The notes under the pieces: model-generated
Seen by the model: only the letters and a program-made list of their open reading frames with translations
Databases searched by the model: none
What the model was told of the DNA's origin: nothing
Source of the DNA: Pantoea sp. GD03673
GTDB taxonomy: Bacteria > Pseudomonadota > Gammaproteobacteria > Enterobacterales > Enterobacteriaceae
Length of the DNA: 64,000 nt
Assembly (NCBI RefSeq): GCF_029844725.1
Contig: NZ_JAOCKJ010000003.1
Coordinates: 124,001-188,000 of the forward strand
Direction of reading: 5' to 3'
Made by a program: the position numbers and the translations under genes
Part shown: one piece after another, positions 47,042-53,926 of the stretch
How the letters are laid out: every line of letters begins with the position of its first letter
How positions within the stretch are numbered: the stretch's first letter is position 1

Positions 47042-47425
47042 ATGTCAAAGCAGGATAACGAAATCAACGCGGTCGAAGTGATGCGCAGCAGCCAGGCCTG
47101 GAACGGTGAGGTGATCGATGCTTATCCCACTGGTGAACCCGAACTGACAGTGATGCGTCTGTCGCTGCCTGCCCACACGTCGTTGCCCTGGCACACCCAT
47201 CCCATGCCCAATGCGGCGTTTATTCTGTCCGGCACCCTGATTGTCGAGGATAAAGAGAGCGGCGAACAGCGCACGTTCACTGCGGGAGAAGCCCTGAATG
47301 AAACCGTTAACAGCGCACATCGCGGTTACACCCTCGATGAACCCGCTGAACTGGTGATTACCTATGCCGGTGTAAAAGGGCAGGAACTGACCGAGCCGCT
47401 ACCGGGAGAACCTGAAGAATTTTAA
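47042..47425 (+). CDS. Cupin-domain protein
   Basis: 127 residues, one cupin barrel. Metal-binding motif 1 is LPWHTHPMPNAAFILSGTL near 57-75 (two His, with the usual Glu replaced by Asn/Ala), motif 2 lies around NSAHRGYTLDEP near 92. Found as a single gene with a strong hairpin after it. Substrate unknown; no signal peptide. Confidence 0.75.
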   Translation: MSKQDNEINAVEVMRSSQAWNGEVIDAYPTGEPELTVMRLSLPAHTSLPWHTHPMPNAAFILSGTLIVEDKESGEQRTFTAGEALNETVNSAHRGYTLDEPAELVITYAGVKGQELTEPLPGEPEEF

Positions 47426-47448
47426 GCGGCTGCTTTGCCGTAACCAAT

Positions 47449-47473
47449 GGCGGCAGCGTTAACCGCTGCCGCC
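47449..47473 (+). terminator. Hairpin after the cupin gene
   Basis: GGCGGCAGCG and CGCTGCCGCC pair perfectly over ten bases around TTAAC; followed by GTTTACC. Confidence 0.65.
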
Positions 47474-47591
47474 GTTTACCCCGGAAATAAACCCCAGCCG
47501 GATTTGATATGGATCAGTAAAACGTGCGCCTGCACAGACCAGGATAACGTTCTTTGCTCCATCCACACCCTCACTGTAAAAAGGATTTTTT

Positions 47592-48173
47592 ATGGATAAG
47601 AACGTTGCCCTGCTACTCGCTCCCGGCTTTGAAGAAGCTGAAGCTATTATCACGCTCGATATTCTTTCTCGCCTGGGCGTTCGCGTGACCACGCTGGCCT
47701 GTCAGCCATTCAGGGAAGTGACCAGTTACCATCAGGTAAAGGTCGTGGCTGATGAGCTGCTGGAAGAGAATCGCGCGCGGCTCTTTGATGCGGTGATTGT
47801 GCCAGGCGGCCCGGACGGCAGCAAAAATCTGTCTGCGAATGCTGCGGTGATTGATTTTATTCGCCGGCACGACGACGCGGGCCGTCTGGTCTGCCCCATC
47901 TGTTCCGCTTCGGCCAGAGTACTGGCCCCTCACGCTCTTTTAAAAGGGCGGCGTTATGTCAGTTCCGGCACCTCATCAGAGGGGGTGACCGACGGCGTGT
48001 ACGTTAACGCGTCAGTCGTTAAAGATGGCAATCTGCTGAGCGGACAGGACCTGGGTGCGGCATTTGATTTTGCCTTCGCCATCGCTTTTATTCTGACAGG
48101 TGAGGGCGACAAAGCCATCGACCAGGCAGAACACATCAGCCACACGCTTAACGTGGATTTCGCGCAGTTGTAA
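47592..48173 (+). CDS. DJ-1/PfpI-family protein
   Basis: 193 residues, flavodoxin-like fold of the DJ-1/YajL group. VALLLAPGFEEAEAIITLDIL with the conserved Glu at about 15, VIVPGGPDGSKNL near 70, and the nucleophile elbow VCPICSASARVLAPH near 100 with the active Cys. Family members act in protection from glyoxals or oxidative stress; specific activity unknown. AAGGA precedes the ATG. Confidence 0.82.
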   Translation: MDKNVALLLAPGFEEAEAIITLDILSRLGVRVTTLACQPFREVTSYHQVKVVADELLEENRARLFDAVIVPGGPDGSKNLSANAAVIDFIRRHDDAGRLVCPICSASARVLAPHALLKGRRYVSSGTSSEGVTDGVYVNASVVKDGNLLSGQDLGAAFDFAFAIAFILTGEGDKAIDQAEHISHTLNVDFAQL

Positions 48174-48179
48174 TGCGGC

Positions 48180-48211
48180 TTTTGCGCCCCTGATGCGTCC
48201 GGGGCGCAAAA
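48180..48211. terminator. Hairpin between converging genes
   Basis: TTTTGCGCCCC and GGGGCGCAAAA pair over 11 bases around a ten-base loop, between the DJ-1 gene and the MolA-like gene, usable by both transcripts. Confidence 0.65.
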
Positions 48212-48247
48212 CAAAAGACGGCGTTTTACTTACCACCAGCACCTGCA

Positions 48248-49297
48248 TCACTCAGGTCCCTGATAAGTGGTGCGATAAAAACGCTGATACCAGCGATTAG
48301 CCAGCGTGTTCATATCAATATCCTGAAACTTCTGCGGATAGAGTTTTTTTGCCATCCACAATTCCCCTAACCCCATTGCTTCCGGCATCGGATAGCCCCA
48401 GGCTTTGGCGTAGTCCGGCATCAGATACACGCGATGATTTTTGACCGCGTCGATCGCCTGCCATTGCGGGGAACGGGTGATTTCATCTACGACAGAAGGA
48501 TAGCGATCCTGCACAAAAATCACCTGGGGATCCCAGGCGATCACCTGCTCCATCGACACGGTTTTAAACCCTTTGAGGGTCGTTGCAGCGACGTTGACCG
48601 CGCCCGCATGCTGCATCATCAGCCCGGTATATTTCCCCGAGCCGTAGGTGGTCAGTTCCGGGTTTGCCATATAGGCGCGAATGCGTTTCTCCGCCGGAAT
48701 GTCACTGAGGCGATCGCGGACAATCTGGCGGCCCTGATCGGTGGCCGCGATCAGCGCTTTCGCTTCTGCGGGCTGGTTCACAATCTCGCCTATCAGCGTA
48801 ATCCCTTCGCGCAGTCCTTGGTCATAGGCCATCTCCTCGTCAGTGAGGGTGGGGTTCATTTTCGCCTTTTCACCCGGCTGGTCATGACGCAGCGAGATGG
48901 CGACCACCGGAATGCCCAGCGCGGTGATGCTGTCGATCATTTCATGCGGCGCATAGTTGGTAACAAACACCACCTGCGGGTGCAGCGCCACCAGTTTTTC
49001 GGGATCAACATGCGTCAGATCCCCCAGCGTGGCCATATGATTCAGTTCAGGCGCAAGACGGGCATAGCCGTCGCCGAGCTGCTGCTTCCAGTTCGCCATC
49101 ACCCCCACAATTTTATCGGTGGCGTTCATCTGCACCAGCAGGTTCAGCGTCTGATGCTGAAGCACCACAACACGGTCAACGTGGTCGGGAATCGTGACCT
49201 GACGGCCAATCTGGTCGGTAATCTGACGCGAGGCCTGGGAAGAGAGCGGAAGAAGTATCAGTAAGCCGAGTGTGCATGCCTGCCAGAAGCGTTTCAT
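48248..49297 (-). CDS. BtuF/FhuD-class ABC substrate-binding protein, MolA-like
   Basis: 349 residues, signal peptide 1-22 (LSSQA), then a type III periplasmic binding domain: ITDQIGRQVTIPDHVDRVVV at 26-45, LGDLTHVDPEKLVALHPQVV near 92, and WGYPMPEAMGLGELWMAKKL near 310. Length and the DQIGRQVTIPDHV/HQTLN stretch recall Haemophilus MolA, a member of this class that binds molybdate and tungstate. A palindrome with the TATATAACG core of ModE sites lies 24 bases upstream. That combination suggests oxyanion uptake rather than a siderophore, though iron-chelate binding remains possible. No permease or ATPase gene is adjacent. AAGGA precedes the ATG. Confidence 0.8.
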   Translation of the reverse strand: MKRFWQACTLGLLILLPLSSQASRQITDQIGRQVTIPDHVDRVVVLQHQTLNLLVQMNATDKIVGVMANWKQQLGDGYARLAPELNHMATLGDLTHVDPEKLVALHPQVVFVTNYAPHEMIDSITALGIPVVAISLRHDQPGEKAKMNPTLTDEEMAYDQGLREGITLIGEIVNQPAEAKALIAATDQGRQIVRDRLSDIPAEKRIRAYMANPELTTYGSGKYTGLMMQHAGAVNVAATTLKGFKTVSMEQVIAWDPQVIFVQDRYPSVVDEITRSPQWQAIDAVKNHRVYLMPDYAKAWGYPMPEAMGLGELWMAKKLYPQKFQDIDMNTLANRWYQRFYRTTYQGPE

Positions 49298-49320
49298 TAC
49301 TGTCCTTAAAAATCAACATT

Positions 49321-49344
49321 CGTTATGCAATGGATTATATAACG
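49321..49344. promoter_or_regulatory. ModE-like palindrome
   Basis: CGTTATGCAAT-GG-ATTATATAACG; nine of eleven arm positions are symmetric, and the right arm holds the TATATAACG core known from ModE operators, followed by AT. It is 24 bases before the MolA-like start codon. Assigned from memory of the consensus. Confidence 0.5.
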
Positions 49345-49440
49345 ATGAGTGATATGCGTCACGGTTTGCGTCGTTATGACGGCAGGGCAGCAGGCAAGAG
49401 AAGAAATTATCCGGGCGTTTCAGCCTCATCAACCCGCACG

Positions 49441-49486
49441 GCACTGATTATGTGCAATGCCCATTGCTGGTTCACCATCCCGGTGC
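49441..49486 (+). promoter_or_regulatory. Two NtrC-type enhancer sites
   Basis: GCAC-TGATTAT-GTGC (49441-49455) and TCAC-CATCCCG-GTGC (49472-49486) match the NtrC dyad GCAC-N7-GTGC, the second with one mismatch. They are 31 bases apart, three helical turns, and lie about 80-120 bases upstream of the expected sigma-54 start point, as at glnAp2. Confidence 0.6.
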
Positions 49487-49536
49487 CTTGCGGGCCGGAA
49501 TGCGCGTATCCTGCTGATTTGTAGTGCGTTAATTTC

Positions 49537-49552
49537 TGGCACGCCATTTGCT
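49537..49552 (+). promoter_or_regulatory. Sigma-54 promoter of the guanidine operon
   Basis: TGGCACG-CCAT-TTGCT agrees with the sigma-54 consensus TGGCACG-N4-TTGCW, with GG (49538-49539) and GC (49550-49551) separated by ten bases. Transcription would start near 49563, about 34 bases before the riboswitch aptamer. Confidence 0.8.
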
Positions 49553-49596
49553 GAATCCTCAGCAGTAAGCAGCGTATGACATGTTGATAACAAATA

Positions 49597-49692
49597 GCTG
49601 GCTAGGGTTCCGGTTCACGCAGGTGAATGTCTGGTCCGAGAGCTGGCGACCTCTGCGAGGTTACACGGCGGGACAAAAGCCCGGGAGACAGC
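49597..49692 (+). ncRNA. Guanidine-I riboswitch aptamer (ykkC)
   Basis: The hallmark blocks of the ykkC aptamer are all present in order: GGCTAGGGTTCCGG, GTCTGGTCCGAGAGC, ACACGGCGGGACAAAAGCCC and CGGGAGAC. Terminal P1 pairs GCTG (49597-49600) with CAGC (49689-49692). Guanidine binding should stabilise P1/P3 and release the downstream terminator, turning on the operon. Confidence 0.96.
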
Positions 49693-49729
49693 GGCACCAT
49701 CTGGTGTCCTGCGCTGCTCCCATTTTTTT
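49683..49729 (+). terminator. Riboswitch expression-platform terminator
   Basis: GGGAG (49683-49687, inside the aptamer 3' end) can pair with CTCCC (49717-49721), enclosing AGCG/CGCT and CACCA/TGGTG stems, followed by seven T (49723-49729). The overlap with the aptamer makes the two structures exclusive, an ON switch by antitermination. Confidence 0.88.
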
Positions 49730-49749
49730 GTGCCAACCAGAGGTTAACC

Positions 49750-50805
49750 ATGAAGAAATCACCACTCCTGACGCTGATTGTGTCGCTGGCGCTGCTGGTC
49801 AGCACGCCGTCTTTCGCCGCGGTCAAAAAAGAGTTCAACATCTGCTGGACCATTTACGCGGGCTGGATGCCCTGGGGCACCCTCAGCAACGAGAAGATCA
49901 TTGATAAATGGGCCAACAAATATGGCATCAAAATCCATATCGTTCAGCTCAACGATTATATCGAATCGATCAACCAGTACACCGCAGGGCAGTTTGACGG
50001 TTGCACCATGACCAATATGGACGCCCTGACCATCCCCGCAGCAGGCGGCGTCGACAGCACAGCGCTGATTACCGGCAGCTATTCCGAAGGCAACGACGGT
50101 GTGGTGCTGAAAGGCGAAAATAAAAAACTCAGCGATCTGAAAGGGATGTCGGTCTATCTGCCTGCGCTGTCAGTGTCGCACTATCTGCTGGTGCGCGGTC
50201 TGGAGAAGGCCGGATTGCAGGAAAAAGATGTCAAAGTCGTGAACACCTCCGATGCCGATATCGTTTCAGCGTTTGGCACCCGCAACGTCAGGGCCGCCGT
50301 GGCCTGGAACCCGCAGCTTTCTGTTATCAAAAAGACCCCGCAAACCACGGAAGTGTTCAGCTCCTCCGCCGTACCGGGTGAGTTGATTGACATGATGGTG
50401 GTGAATACCGACAACCTGAAAGATAACCCGGCACTGGGTAAAGCGCTGACCGGGGCCTGGTTTGAAATGATGGCGAAAATGCAGGCCGGTGACACGCAGG
50501 CACTGAGTGCCATGGCTGCCGACTCCGGTACTGACCTCGCCGGTTACAAGGCGCAGCTTAAAACCACGCACCTTTTCTGGACCCCTGCTGAAACCCAGGC
50601 CTTTGTCTCTTCCCCCGATCTGGCTAAAACCATGCAGCGCGTCGCGGCCTTCTCCTTTGATAAAGGATTGCTGGGCGAGGGCGCACAAAGCGCTGATTTC
50701 ATCGGCATGAGCTTCCCTGGCAACATTACTGCCGGTGATACCGCAAACATCAAACTGCGCTTTGATGACAGCTATCTGAAGCTGGCCGCTGCGGGCAAGC
50801 TCTAA
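49750..50805 (+). CDS. Guanidine/urea-type ABC transporter substrate-binding protein (TIGR03427-like)
   Basis: 351 residues from ATG 49750 with AGAGG upstream; the open frame upstream covers the riboswitch. Signal peptide 1-23 (TPSFA), then an NMT1/THI5-like binding domain: FNICWTIYAGWMPWGTLSNE, DYIESINQYTAGQFDGCTMTN and YSEGNDGVVLK. Proteins of this type are found next to urea/guanidine carboxylases. It is the first gene behind the guanidine-I riboswitch, so guanidine or a guanidine-derived nitrogen compound is the likely ligand. Confidence 0.88.
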   Translation: MKKSPLLTLIVSLALLVSTPSFAAVKKEFNICWTIYAGWMPWGTLSNEKIIDKWANKYGIKIHIVQLNDYIESINQYTAGQFDGCTMTNMDALTIPAAGGVDSTALITGSYSEGNDGVVLKGENKKLSDLKGMSVYLPALSVSHYLLVRGLEKAGLQEKDVKVVNTSDADIVSAFGTRNVRAAVAWNPQLSVIKKTPQTTEVFSSSAVPGELIDMMVVNTDNLKDNPALGKALTGAWFEMMAKMQAGDTQALSAMAADSGTDLAGYKAQLKTTHLFWTPAETQAFVSSPDLAKTMQRVAAFSFDKGLLGEGAQSADFIGMSFPGNITAGDTANIKLRFDDSYLKLAAAGKL

Positions 50806-50829
50806 TCACCGATCTCAGGAGTTTTTGCC

Positions 50830-51645
50830 ATGCGCCACATCAACCGCTATCCCCGGCAGGGAATGCGCCTGACGCTGATGCTGTTACCCTTTGTGCTGCT
50901 AATCGCTGCGTGGTTTATCAGTTCCGCGGTGCGTCTGGAGGCGAATCCTCACGACAAACTGCTGCCGGGTCTGTCGCAGATGATTGCGGCCATAGACCGG
51001 ATGGCGTTCACGCCGGATAAGCGCAGCGGGGAGTATCTGCTCTGGGCCGATACGTGGGTTAGCTTAACCCGTCTGCTGACCGGTCTGGCGATCTCTTCGG
51101 TGATGGGGCTTTGCATTGGCATTGCGGCGGGCGTCTTCCCGGTGACCCGAGCGGCGCTGTCACCCTTCATGACCGTCGTGTCGATGATCCCCCCGCTGGC
51201 GCTGCTGCCGATGCTGTTTATCGTCTTCGGGCTGGATGAGCTGTCAAAAGTGATGCTGATTGTTATTGGCATTACGCCGATGCTGGCACGGGATCTGGAA
51301 CATCGGGCGCGGGAGATCCCCACTGAGCTGTTTATCAAAGCGCAAACGCTGGGCGCGAACAGCTGGACGGTGGTGCTGCGTGTCGTGCTTCCTCCGCTCT
51401 TATCCCGGCTGATTACCTCGCTGCGCCTGCTGCTGGGATCGGCATGGCTCTTTCTGATCTCCGCAGAAGCCATCTCCGCCACCGCCGGGCTGGGATATCG
51501 CATTTTCCTTGTGCGCCGCTACATGGCGATGGATGTCATCATTCCGTATGTCATCTGGATAACGCTGCTGGCGTGGCTGATGGACCTTGCGCTGCGTCAG
51601 CTGCACAAAGCCTGTTTCCCCTGGGCGGAAGGAGGCCGGGAATGA
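50830..51645 (+). CDS. ABC transporter permease of the guanidine operon
   Basis: 271 residues, SsuC/TauC-type permease. N-terminal membrane segment at 13-32, then VSLTRLLTGLAISSVMGLCI near 80, the ATPase loop LFIKAQTLGANSWTVVLRVVLPP near 170 and C-terminal LAWLMDLALRQLH. It forms a homodimeric channel for the binding protein encoded just upstream. CAGGAG precedes the ATG; the stop overlaps the ATPase start. Confidence 0.9.
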   Translation: MRHINRYPRQGMRLTLMLLPFVLLIAAWFISSAVRLEANPHDKLLPGLSQMIAAIDRMAFTPDKRSGEYLLWADTWVSLTRLLTGLAISSVMGLCIGIAAGVFPVTRAALSPFMTVVSMIPPLALLPMLFIVFGLDELSKVMLIVIGITPMLARDLEHRAREIPTELFIKAQTLGANSWTVVLRVVLPPLLSRLITSLRLLLGSAWLFLISAEAISATAGLGYRIFLVRRYMAMDVIIPYVIWITLLAWLMDLALRQLHKACFPWAEGGRE

Positions 51646-52427
51646 GTTTTATCGATATCAAAAATATCTGGCAGGAGTATGGCGACCACGTAGTGCTGGA
51701 ACGCATCAGCCTGCAGGTCAGGGAGGGCGAATTCTGCTCGCTGGTAGGCGCATCCGGCTGCGGTAAGTCGACATTTCTGCGGCTGCTGCTCGGTCAGGAG
51801 AGGCCGACGCGGGGAACCATCACGCTGGAGGGCAAGCCGCTGCCCGCTGAGCCGGATCGCAGCCGTGGCGTGGTTTTTCAGCGTTACTCCGTTTTTCCCC
51901 ATCTCAGCGTGCTGGATAACGTCGCCATTGGCCTCGAACTCCCGGCGTCACCCTTTACGGGCCGGCTGTTTGGTGCCAGAAAACGCCAGGCCCGTGAGCA
52001 GGCCAGACAGATGCTGGAGAAGGTCGGACTGGGTCATTCGCTGGATAAATACCCGGCGCAGCTTTCCGGCGGAATGCAGCAGCGGCTGGCAATTGCGCAG
52101 GCATTTGTGATGCAGCCACGCGTGCTGCTGCTGGATGAGCCGTTTGGCGCGCTGGACCCCGGCATTCGCAAAGATATGCATGCGCTGCTGCTCCAGTTGT
52201 GGAGCGAAACCCGCATGACGGTGTTCATGGTCACTCACGACCTGGCAGAAGGTTTCAATCTTGGCACGCGGCTGCTGGTGTTCGACAAAGTGCGCCTCGA
52301 TCCTCAGGCACCGGGTGCGTGGGGTGCGCGTATCACCTACGACATCCCGCTAAATGAGACGCGGCTGTCTCAGCTGGCAACCGGCAGCAATAACAATGTT
52401 TACCCCTTTAAGGAGATCGCTCAATGA
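51642..52427 (+). CDS. ABC transporter ATP-binding protein of the guanidine operon
   Basis: 261 residues from ATG 51642 (GGAGG upstream, four-base overlap with the permease). Walker A GASGCGKSTFLRLLLG near 38, FQRYSVFPHLSVLDNVAIGL, signature LSGGMQQRLAIAQAFVMQP, Walker B LLLDEPFGALDPG and VTHDLAEGFNLG, of the SsuB/TauB group. It powers uptake of the operon's substrate. Stop overlaps the next gene by four bases. Confidence 0.92.
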   Translation: MSFIDIKNIWQEYGDHVVLERISLQVREGEFCSLVGASGCGKSTFLRLLLGQERPTRGTITLEGKPLPAEPDRSRGVVFQRYSVFPHLSVLDNVAIGLELPASPFTGRLFGARKRQAREQARQMLEKVGLGHSLDKYPAQLSGGMQQRLAIAQAFVMQPRVLLLDEPFGALDPGIRKDMHALLLQLWSETRMTVFMVTHDLAEGFNLGTRLLVFDKVRLDPQAPGAWGARITYDIPLNETRLSQLATGSNNNVYPFKEIAQ

Positions 52428-53152
52428 CAGCACTGTTTCATTCAGCCCCGAGCCTGCGCGAAGAGCAACTGCCTGGCGGCGCGCATACCTCGCTGATTCT
52501 GCGTAAAGGGCAGATCCTGCGCCTGACAGACATCGAAGGCGGTGCGAACGTCAGCATGATGATGCTCAATCCTCACGAGAAAAGTGAACGGCTGAATCTG
52601 CCGGATACCCTGAAAGGCCAGCACACCGCCCGGCTGACCACCGGCCACTGTTTTTACTCCGACATGGGGCGCGTACTGGCCGCGATAGTGGCGGATAGCT
52701 GCGGCTGGCACGACCCGTTTGGCGGCGTACTTAACGCGGAAGAAACGCGAGACAGGTACGGCTCAGGACCTTATCAGGCGTTGCGCAACGGCTTCTACCG
52801 CAACGGCGTGGACAATCTGCTGGTTGAGATGGGCAAATGGGATCTGGGTCTGGAGGATTTACTGATGGTCGTCAACTTTTTCAGCAAAGTGACGGTCGAT
52901 GAGCAGGGCCGCTTCGCGTTCAGCGTGGACAACAGCCGTGCGGGCGATTTTATTGAGCTGTACGCCCCGATGGACGTGCTGCTGGTGCTGACTGCGCTGC
53001 AGCACCCTCAGGATCCCGCCACTGACTACCTTCCGAAGCCGGTGCAGCTGAGCTGGTATCAGGCCGATGACAGGCAGAGAGTCAGCGAAGCGATGATTAC
53101 CCGCGGTGAAAACCAGCGCGCATTTGATAACACCCAACTTTTTGCCCTGTAA
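52424..53152 (+). CDS. Urea carboxylase-associated protein 2 (carboxyguanidine deiminase subunit)
   Basis: 242 residues, DUF1989 family of the larger (type 2) kind. [50 protein letters not shown] near 100 with the conserved Cys and His, and [16 protein letters not shown] near 150. Together with its partner it forms the CgdAB deiminase that turns carboxyguanidine into allophanate and ammonia. Start overlaps the ATPase stop. Confidence 0.88.
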   Translation: MTALFHSAPSLREEQLPGGAHTSLILRKGQILRLTDIEGGANVSMMMLNPHEKSERLNLPDTLKGQHTARLTTGHCFYSDMGRVLAAIVADSCGWHDPFGGVLNAEETRDRYGSGPYQALRNGFYRNGVDNLLVEMGKWDLGLEDLLMVVNFFSKVTVDEQGRFAFSVDNSRAGDFIELYAPMDVLLVLTALQHPQDPATDYLPKPVQLSWYQADDRQRVSEAMITRGENQRAFDNTQLFAL

Positions 53153-53162
53153 GGAGGCTACG

Positions 53163-53798
53163 ATGACCCTGACCCATTCCGATCGTCGTCCCGAAGATGC
53201 TGTTTATCGCCACGTGATTCCGGCAGGAGAGCCGTGGCTGTTTGAAGTGAAGAAAGGGCAAACGCTGCGCCTGCACGACCTTGAAGGCAATCAGGCCATT
53301 GATACGCTGTTCTACAACACCGACAACCCACGGGAACGCTACGATCCCCAGCGCACGCTGCGCCGTCAGGGCAAGGTCTACCTGACTACCGGCAGCGTGC
53401 TCTATTCAAATCTCGGTCATCCGCTGCTGACTATCGTGGCTGACACCTGTGGTCGTCACGACACGCTGGGCGGGGCCTGCTCGCAGGAGAGCAACACCGT
53501 GCGCTATGCCCAGGATAAGCGGTACATGCACAGCTGCCGGGATAACTTTCTTTGTGCCTGCCTGCACGATGGTCGCCTTCATAAGCGGGATATCGGGGCC
53601 AACATCAACTTTTTCATGAACGTTCCGGTCACACCTGAAGGCGGTCTGACGTTCGAGGACGGGTTATCTGCACCCGGTAAATATGTTGAGCTGGTGGCCG
53701 AATGCAACGTAATGGTGCTGATCTCCAACTGCCCGCAGCTGAATAACCCCTGTAATGGCTGGAATCCGACACCTGCCGAAGTGCTGGTGTGGAACTGA
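53163..53798 (+). CDS. Urea carboxylase-associated protein 1 (carboxyguanidine deiminase subunit)
   Basis: 211 residues from ATG 53163 with AAGGAGG eight bases upstream. DUF1989, type 1: [40 protein letters not shown], and a cysteine-rich stretch [19 protein letters not shown] near 97-115 followed by [12 protein letters not shown] near 126, with Cys/His fit for metal binding. Second subunit of the carboxyguanidine deiminase. Followed by a 128-base gap holding a guanidine-II riboswitch, so the next gene has separate control. Confidence 0.9.
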   Translation: MTLTHSDRRPEDAVYRHVIPAGEPWLFEVKKGQTLRLHDLEGNQAIDTLFYNTDNPRERYDPQRTLRRQGKVYLTTGSVLYSNLGHPLLTIVADTCGRHDTLGGACSQESNTVRYAQDKRYMHSCRDNFLCACLHDGRLHKRDIGANINFFMNVPVTPEGGLTFEDGLSAPGKYVELVAECNVMVLISNCPQLNNPCNGWNPTPAEVLVWN

Positions 53799-53865
53799 GA
53801 CCGTCACGCACACTGATTCTCTGAACCTTTCACCGACGCACGCCGCTGACGTGCCGGTCAGCCCC

Positions 53866-53908
53866 GGGGACGGCCCCAGGGACTATCGAATTTTGCGGGA
53901 CGGCCCGC
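53866..53908 (+). ncRNA. Guanidine-II riboswitch (mini-ykkC)
   Basis: Two hairpins with ACGG loops: GGGG-ACGG-CCCC (53866-53877) and GCGGG-ACGG-CCCGC (53895-53908), separated by 17 bases. Paired stems closed by ACGR loops define mini-ykkC. It ends 18 bases before the carboxylase ATG, with the ribosome site GAGAG (53916-53920) just beyond the second hairpin, so translational control is the likely mode. It is a second guanidine sensor inside the same operon. Confidence 0.9.
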
Positions 53909-53926
53909 ATCCCTGAGAGTTCGCTT

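Noticed and set aside
48434-49264. 276-codon open frame antisense to the MolA-like gene
   Set aside because: Fully covered by a well-supported gene with signal peptide and binding-protein motifs.
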